Below are positions 58,086 through 64,000 of a DNA stretch of 64,000 nucleotides, in pieces (position 1 is the first letter of the stretch; the number at the start of each line of letters is the position of its first letter). The notes under the pieces were generated by a model. It was not told the DNA's origin. It ran no database searches and saw nothing but the letters and a program-made list of their open reading frames with translations. The translations under genes and the position numbers were made by a program. This DNA comes from Bacillus sp. NP157 (GTDB taxonomy: Bacteria; Pseudomonadota; Gammaproteobacteria; Xanthomonadales; Rhodanobacteraceae). The stretch covers positions 2,046,001 through 2,110,000 of the forward strand of contig CP076546.1 of NCBI GenBank assembly GCA_018889975.1. Reading direction: 5' to 3'.

Positions 58086-60938
58086 GTGAGCGCAAACCTG
58101 ATCCGCGAATTTTCCGAATCTTCCCAGCTCGCTGGCGGCAACGCCGATTACGTAGAGCAGATCTACGAAGCCTGGCTGGCCGATCCCGGCTCTGTCCCGG
58201 CCGAATGGGATTCCTATTTCAAGTCGTTCAAGGGCCGCGAAGCCGGCGATATCGCCCATTCCGGCGCCATTGCCCGCATCGAAGCCGCGCAGAAACAGCG
58301 CCGCGCGGGTGGGACGACCACCGTCGCCGCTCCGGCTGACAATGCCTATGCGCAGAAACAGGCCGGTGTCCTCCGCCTGCTCACGGCCTACCGCTCGCGT
58401 GGCCACCTGGCCGCCCAGCTGGATCCGCTCGGCCTGACCGCGCCCGACGTGGATGCGCCGGACCTCGGCCTCGCCTTCCACGGCCTGACCGACGCCGACC
58501 TCAACACCGAATTCGATTGCGGCACCTTCGCCGGCGGTGGCCAGCGCATGACGCTGCGCGACCTCTGGTCGAAGCTGAAGGCGATCTACACCGGCACCGT
58601 CGGTGCCGAGTTCATGTACATCTCCGACTACGACCAGCGCTCCTGGATCTATTCGCGCCTTGAAAAGGCCGCCGGCAAGCCGGGGCTGGAAAAGAGCGAG
58701 AAGGTGCGCGTGCTCGAAGCACTGACCGCGGCCGAAGGCCTCGAGCGCTACCTGCACACCAAGTACGTCGGCCAGAAGCGCTTCTCGCTGGAAGGTGGCG
58801 ACAGCCTCATCCCGATGATGGATGACGTGGTCCGTGCCGCCGGCGACAACGGCGTCAAGGAAGTCATCATCGGCATGGCCCACCGCGGCCGCCTGAACGT
58901 GCTGGTCAACATCCTCGGCAAGGCCCCGTCGCAGCTGTTCAACGAGTTCGAAGGCAAGTTCGAGCACGACGACAGCCCGATGCACACGGGCGACGTGAAA
59001 TACCACCTCGGCTTCTCGGCCGACGTAAAGACCCCGAACGGCGGCGTGCATGTCGCGCTGGCGTTCAACCCGTCGCACCTGGAAATCGTCAACCCGGTGG
59101 TCGCCGGCTCCGTGCATGCCCGCCAGGGCCGTCGCCGCGACACCGCGCGCGAGAAGTCGCTGGCCGTGCTCATCCACGGCGACGCCGCGTTCGCCGGCCA
59201 GGGCGTCGGCATGGAACTGATGCAGATGTCGCAGGCCCGTGGCTTCGCCATCGGCGGCACGCTGCACCTGGTGATCAACAACCAGGTCGGTTTCACCACC
59301 TCCAAGCGCGAAGATTCCCGTTCCACGCTGTACTGCACCGACCTGGCCAAGATGGTCAACGCGCCGGTGTTCCACGTGAACGGCGACGATCCGGAAGCCG
59401 TGATCCAGGTCACCCGCCTGGCCTACGAGTTCCGCAAGCAGTTCAAGAAGGACGTGGTGATCGACCTCGTCTGCTACCGCCGCCACGGCCACAACGAGGC
59501 CGACGAACCGGCAGCGACGCAGCCGCTGATGTACCAGGTGATCCGCAAGCGCCCGACCACCCGCGACCTGTATGCACAGTCGCTGGTGAAGTCGAGCACG
59601 ATCGGTGCGGACGACGGCCAGAAGATGCTCGACGATTACCGCGGCCGCCTCGAAAAGGGCGCCTCGCTGATCTCGATCGAGCCGAACCCCACCCGCGACA
59701 TCCCGGTGGACTGGACCCGCTTCGTCGGCAACGCGCTGTCGATGGACGTCAAGACCGGCGTCTCGCGCGAGGTGATGTCGAAGGTGCTGGACACCATCCT
59801 CACCATCCCGCCGAACGTCACCCTGCACGCCCGCGTCGCCAAGATCTACGACGACCGTCGCAAGATGGCCTCGGGCGAGCTCCCGGGTGACTGGGGCTTC
59901 GCGGAAAACCTCGCCTACGGCACGCTCATCGCCGAAGGCAACGACCTGCGCATCGTCGGCCAGGACGCCGGCCGCGGCACGTTCTTCCACCGTCACGCGG
60001 TGCTGCACGACCAGAACAGCGACGACACCTACATGCCGCTGGCGAAGGTGCGCGAAGACGCCCGCGTCGACGTCATCGACTCGCTGCTCTCCGAAGAAGC
60101 CGTCATGGCGTTCGAGTACGGTGAAGCCACCACCTCGCCCGACCAGCTCACCATCTGGGAAGGCCAGTTCGGCGACTTCGCCAACGGCGCCCAGGTCGTG
60201 ATCGACCAGTTCATCAGCTCGGGCGAAGCCAAGTGGGACCGTCTCTGCGGCCTCACCCTGCTGCTGCCGCACGGCCAGGAAGGCGCAGGCCCGGAGCATT
60301 CCTCCGCCCGCCTCGAACGCTTCCTGCAGCTGTGCGCGCTGGACAACATGCAGGTCTGCGTGCCGACCACCCCGGCCCAGGCGTTCCACATGATCCGCCG
60401 CCAGCAGGTGCGCCCGGTGCGCAAGCCGCTGATCGTGATGACGCCGAAGTCGCTGCTGCGCCACAAGCTGGCCGTGTCCACGCTGGACGAGCTGGCCAAC
60501 GGCAAGTTCCAGCTGGTGATCGGCGAGCACCGCGACCTGCAGGCGAAGAAGGTCAAGCGCGTGGTGCTGTGCTCGGGCAAGGTCTACTACGACATGCTCG
60601 AGGAAGCCGACAAGAAGGGCATCACCGACGTGGCGATCGTGCGCGTCGAGCAGCTGTATCCGTTCCCGCGTCCGGAAGTCTCGGCCGAACTGGAAAAGTA
60701 CCCTTCCGCGAAGGAAGTGGTGTGGTGCCAGGAAGAGCCGATGAACCAGGGTGCATGGTTCCAGATCCGTCACCACCTGCAGGCCTGCATCGGTCCGAAG
60801 CAGAGCCTGTCCTATGCGGGACGCTCGCGCTCGCCGTCGCCGGCACCGGGCCATCTCAACACCTACCTCGCCGAACAGGCAGCGCTTGTCGAGCAAGCGC
60901 TCGTCGCGCCTGTCGGCACCGATCACGCAGCGGAGTAA
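58086..60938 (+). CDS. sucA: 2-oxoglutarate dehydrogenase E1 (SucA)
   Basis: A 950-residue thiamine-diphosphate enzyme that decarboxylates 2-oxoglutarate and passes the succinyl group to SucB; TCA cycle. Seen: the N-terminal [33 protein letters not shown] typical of E1o, [38 protein letters not shown], the thiamine-diphosphate GDG-type stretch VNGDDPEAV and the C-terminal [16 protein letters not shown]. The GTG at 58086 is chosen because family members begin a few residues before this sequence; upstream codons are untypical. A possible promoter (TTGGCG 57978, TATACT 58003, 19-bp spacer) lies ahead. First gene of the sucA-sucB-lpdA run. Confidence 0.95.
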   Translation: MSANLIREFSESSQLAGGNADYVEQIYEAWLADPGSVPAEWDSYFKSFKGREAGDIAHSGAIARIEAAQKQRRAGGTTTVAAPADNAYAQKQAGVLRLLTAYRSRGHLAAQLDPLGLTAPDVDAPDLGLAFHGLTDADLNTEFDCGTFAGGGQRMTLRDLWSKLKAIYTGTVGAEFMYISDYDQRSWIYSRLEKAAGKPGLEKSEKVRVLEALTAAEGLERYLHTKYVGQKRFSLEGGDSLIPMMDDVVRAAGDNGVKEVIIGMAHRGRLNVLVNILGKAPSQLFNEFEGKFEHDDSPMHTGDVKYHLGFSADVKTPNGGVHVALAFNPSHLEIVNPVVAGSVHARQGRRRDTAREKSLAVLIHGDAAFAGQGVGMELMQMSQARGFAIGGTLHLVINNQVGFTTSKREDSRSTLYCTDLAKMVNAPVFHVNGDDPEAVIQVTRLAYEFRKQFKKDVVIDLVCYRRHGHNEADEPAATQPLMYQVIRKRPTTRDLYAQSLVKSSTIGADDGQKMLDDYRGRLEKGASLISIEPNPTRDIPVDWTRFVGNALSMDVKTGVSREVMSKVLDTILTIPPNVTLHARVAKIYDDRRKMASGELPGDWGFAENLAYGTLIAEGNDLRIVGQDAGRGTFFHRHAVLHDQNSDDTYMPLAKVREDARVDVIDSLLSEEAVMAFEYGEATTSPDQLTIWEGQFGDFANGAQVVIDQFISSGEAKWDRLCGLTLLLPHGQEGAGPEHSSARLERFLQLCALDNMQVCVPTTPAQAFHMIRRQQVRPVRKPLIVMTPKSLLRHKLAVSTLDELANGKFQLVIGEHRDLQAKKVKRVVLCSGKVYYDMLEEADKKGITDVAIVRVEQLYPFPRPEVSAELEKYPSAKEVVWCQEEPMNQGAWFQIRHHLQACIGPKQSLSYAGRSRSPSPAPGHLNTYLAEQAALVEQALVAPVGTDHAAE

Positions 60939-60945
60939 GGCAAGC

Positions 60946-62157
60946 ATGTCCATCGAAGTCAAAGTCCCGGTCCTGCCCGAGTCGGTCTCCGACGCGCTCA
61001 TCGCCACCTGGCACAAGAAGGCCGGCGACGCGGTCAAGCGCGACGAAAACCTGCTGGATCTCGAAACCGACAAGGTCGTGCTCGAAGTGCCCTCGCCGGT
61101 CGACGGCGTGCTGAAGGAGATCAAGTTCGAGGAAGGCTCGACGGTCACCAGCAGCCAGGTTATTGCCGTGATCGAGGAAGGCGCCGCCGCTGCCGCGCCC
61201 GCCCCGGCCGCCGCTGCCCCGGCTCCGGCCGCCGCCGAAGCCCCTAAGGCTGAGAAGACCGACGCGCCGAAGGGCGTGGACGAGCTCTCGCCGGCCGGCC
61301 GCCGCGTCGCCGTGGAAGACAACATCGACCCGTCCAAGGTCGCTGGCACGGGCCGCGATGGCCGCGTGACCAAGGAAGACCTGGTCAACGCCGGCAAGGG
61401 CGGCAGCGCCCCGGCCGCCGCCGCGGCGGCCCCGGCAGCGAAGCCGACCCCGGGTTCGCGTCCGGAAGAGCGCGTGCCGATGACCCGCATCCGCACCCGC
61501 ATCGCCGAGCGCCTGATGCAGTCGAAGAACTCGATCGCGATGCTCACCTCGTTCAACGAAGTGAACCTCGCCGAGGTGGTCAAGCTGCGCAAGTCGCTGG
61601 GCGAGCAGTTCGAGAAGGCCAACGGCGTGAAGCTGGGCTTCATGAGCTTCTTCGTGAAGGCCGCCACCGAAGCGCTCAAGCGCTACCCGGTGATCAACGC
61701 CTCGGTCGACGGTTCGGACATCATCTACCACGGCTACCAGGACATCTCGATCGCCGTGTCGACCGAGAAGGGCCTCGTGACCCCGGTGCTGCGCGACGTG
61801 CAGGACATGTCGTTCGCCGACGTCGAGAAGGGCATCATCGGCTACGCCAAGAAGGCGCGTGACGGCAAGCTGGGCCTGGACGACCTCCAGGGCGGCACCT
61901 TCACCATCACCAACGGCGGCACCTTCGGCTCGCTGCTCTCCACCCCGATCGTGAACCCGCCGCAGAGCGCCATCCTCGGCATGCACACGATCAAGGAGCG
62001 CCCGATCGTCGAGAACGGCCAGGTCATCGCCGCGCCGATGATGTACATCGCCCTCTCGTACGACCATCGCATCATCGATGGCAAGGACGCGGTGCTCTTC
62101 CTGGTCGACATCAAGAACCAGCTGGAAAACCCGCAGCGGATGCTGCTCGGCCTCTGA
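60946..62157 (+). CDS. sucB: Dihydrolipoamide succinyltransferase E2 (SucB)
   Basis: A 403-residue E2 subunit: lipoyl domain (residues 1-75; Lys in [13 protein letters not shown]), Ala/Pro-rich linker (80-110), peripheral subunit-binding domain (about 115-150, [19 protein letters not shown]), second linker, and the catalytic CoA-acyltransferase core (about 180-403; [13 protein letters not shown] with the active-site His and Asp). It carries one lipoyl domain, as is usual for SucB. ATG at 60946, 7 bp after sucA. Confidence 0.96.
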   Translation: MSIEVKVPVLPESVSDALIATWHKKAGDAVKRDENLLDLETDKVVLEVPSPVDGVLKEIKFEEGSTVTSSQVIAVIEEGAAAAAPAPAAAAPAPAAAEAPKAEKTDAPKGVDELSPAGRRVAVEDNIDPSKVAGTGRDGRVTKEDLVNAGKGGSAPAAAAAAPAAKPTPGSRPEERVPMTRIRTRIAERLMQSKNSIAMLTSFNEVNLAEVVKLRKSLGEQFEKANGVKLGFMSFFVKAATEALKRYPVINASVDGSDIIYHGYQDISIAVSTEKGLVTPVLRDVQDMSFADVEKGIIGYAKKARDGKLGLDDLQGGTFTITNGGTFGSLLSTPIVNPPQSAILGMHTIKERPIVENGQVIAAPMMYIALSYDHRIIDGKDAVLFLVDIKNQLENPQRMLLGL

Positions 62158-62168
62158 TGGTCGGTTAA

Positions 62169-63698
<1,530 letters not shown>

Positions 63699-63711
63699 GC
63701 CTGCGTGAAAG

Positions 63712-63746
63712 AGCCCGCCCGTGCGAGTAGCATGGGCGGGCTTTTT
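63712..63746 (+). terminator. Intrinsic terminator of lpdA
   Basis: AGCCCGCCC (63712-63720) pairs with GGGCGGGCT (63734-63742), followed by TTTTT. It lies 13 bp after the lpdA stop. Confidence 0.85.
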
Positions 63747-63768
63747 CGTTTCCAGCAACCGGTGTTTT

Positions 63769-63939
63769 TGTAGGAGCGCGCCTGCGCGCGACATCTTTTC
63801 GCGCATACGCCCAGGTCCCGGCCCAGGTCCCGGCCCAGGCCCCGCTACACAGAGCCTTTTCCATCGGACCAGATCCGTGCAATGGAATCGGATCCGTAGC
63901 ATCGGACCAGATCCGATCGCGCGCAGGCGCGCTCCTACA
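63769..63939. repeat. REP pair with internal repeats
   Basis: Inverted REP units at 63769-63793 and 63915-63939 enclose about 120 bp. Inside are three tandem 12-bp units of CCCAGGTCCCGG type (63810-63845) and two copies of CATCGGACCAGATCCG (63862-63877, 63900-63915), with a partial third. No gene is seen in the 265-bp gap 63699-63963. Confidence 0.75.
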
Positions 63940-63963
63940 AACACATCGAGAAGGATTGGCATC

Positions 63964-64000
63964 ATGCGCGACATCAAGGCCCTCTGCGTCTACTGCGGCT
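63964..64000 (+). CDS. Start of a LOG/TIGR00730-like gene (partial)
   Basis: Only twelve residues fall in the window, MRDIKALCVYCG. The LCVYCG beginning matches the Rossmann-fold LOG family (cytokinin-riboside 5'-monophosphate phosphoribohydrolase-like), but with so little sequence this is a weak assignment. An AAGGATTGGCATC ribosome-binding region precedes the ATG. The gene continues beyond 64000. Confidence 0.45.
   Translation, partial: MRDIKALCVYCG

Noticed and set aside
58008-61679. A 1223-residue open frame on the minus strand across sucA and sucB
   Set aside because: It is the antisense shadow of strongly conserved sucA/sucB sequence. In GC-rich DNA such frames stay open by codon bias. 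It has no ribosome-binding site or family motif.

Overview
The window is GC-rich chromosomal DNA of ordinary bacterial gene density, with no rRNA, tRNA, phage or transposase genes that I can see. Gene content (SucA-SucB-LpdA run, OprO/P porin, TonB receptor, YtrA-type GntR/ABC operon, patatin, RoxA oxygenase) and abundant REP-like palindromes headed by GTAG suggest a gammaproteobacterium of the Xanthomonadales/Lysobacterales, most likely Rhodanobacteraceae near Luteibacter or Dyella. The genus is inference; no marker gene is present to settle it.

Layout. 1-7.5 kb: a membrane protein, a flavin monooxygenase, a secreted protein of unknown role, an HD protein, a GlxA-type regulator, KdsA for lipopolysaccharide Kdo synthesis and a MipA-like outer-membrane protein. 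7.6-17.1 kb: a run of small oxidoreductases (three classical SDRs, one extended SDR, one MDR), each beside its own LysR or AraC regulator, plus a beta-carbonic-anhydrase-like protein; this reads as accessory, small-molecule-responsive DNA. 17.2-25.7 kb: a receiver-like protein lacking its phospho-acceptor Asp, a HipA/YjjJ-like kinase, a GH35 beta-galactosidase, a secreted hydrolase and a Fic AMP-transferase with palindromic operators. 25.7-41.7 kb: a Na+/H+ antiporter, a HbpS-like protein, a glyoxalase-fold protein, a CocE-type hydrolase, a LytS/LytTR two-component pair, an LD-carboxypeptidase homologue that has lost its nucleophilic Ser, an AraC regulator, a YegD-type Hsp70 relative, an M28 peptidase and an OprO/P porin. 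42-48.7 kb: a TonB-dependent receptor, then a tight operon (two small related exported peptides, GntR/YtrA regulator, ABC ATPase, ABC permease), then a serine hydrolase. 48.8-58 kb: a 1184-residue patatin with membrane segments inside its catalytic domain, fumC, purB, an LprI-like protein, the RoxA oxygenase and a small partner. 58-64 kb: the 2-oxoglutarate dehydrogenase genes sucA, sucB and lpdA, and the start of a LOG-like gene at the right edge.

Non-coding highlights. (1) A dispersed repeat of about 235 bp, present twice 26.8 kb apart, about 94 percent identical by eye, closed by a perfect 21-bp inverted repeat. (2) At least eleven REP-like palindromes, two of which supply the stop codon of the gene they abut and one of which is read through as the C-terminus of a protein. 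(3) A palindromic operator lying on the -10 box of a very good promoter in front of the GntR/ABC operon. (4) A motif GTGAATAGA shared by the promoters of the HipA-like and Fic genes.

All gene calls rest on reading translations and motifs by eye; no database search was run. Start codons were moved from the longest possible reading frame where a ribosome-binding site, signal peptide or family N-terminus favoured an internal start, and this is stated for each gene.
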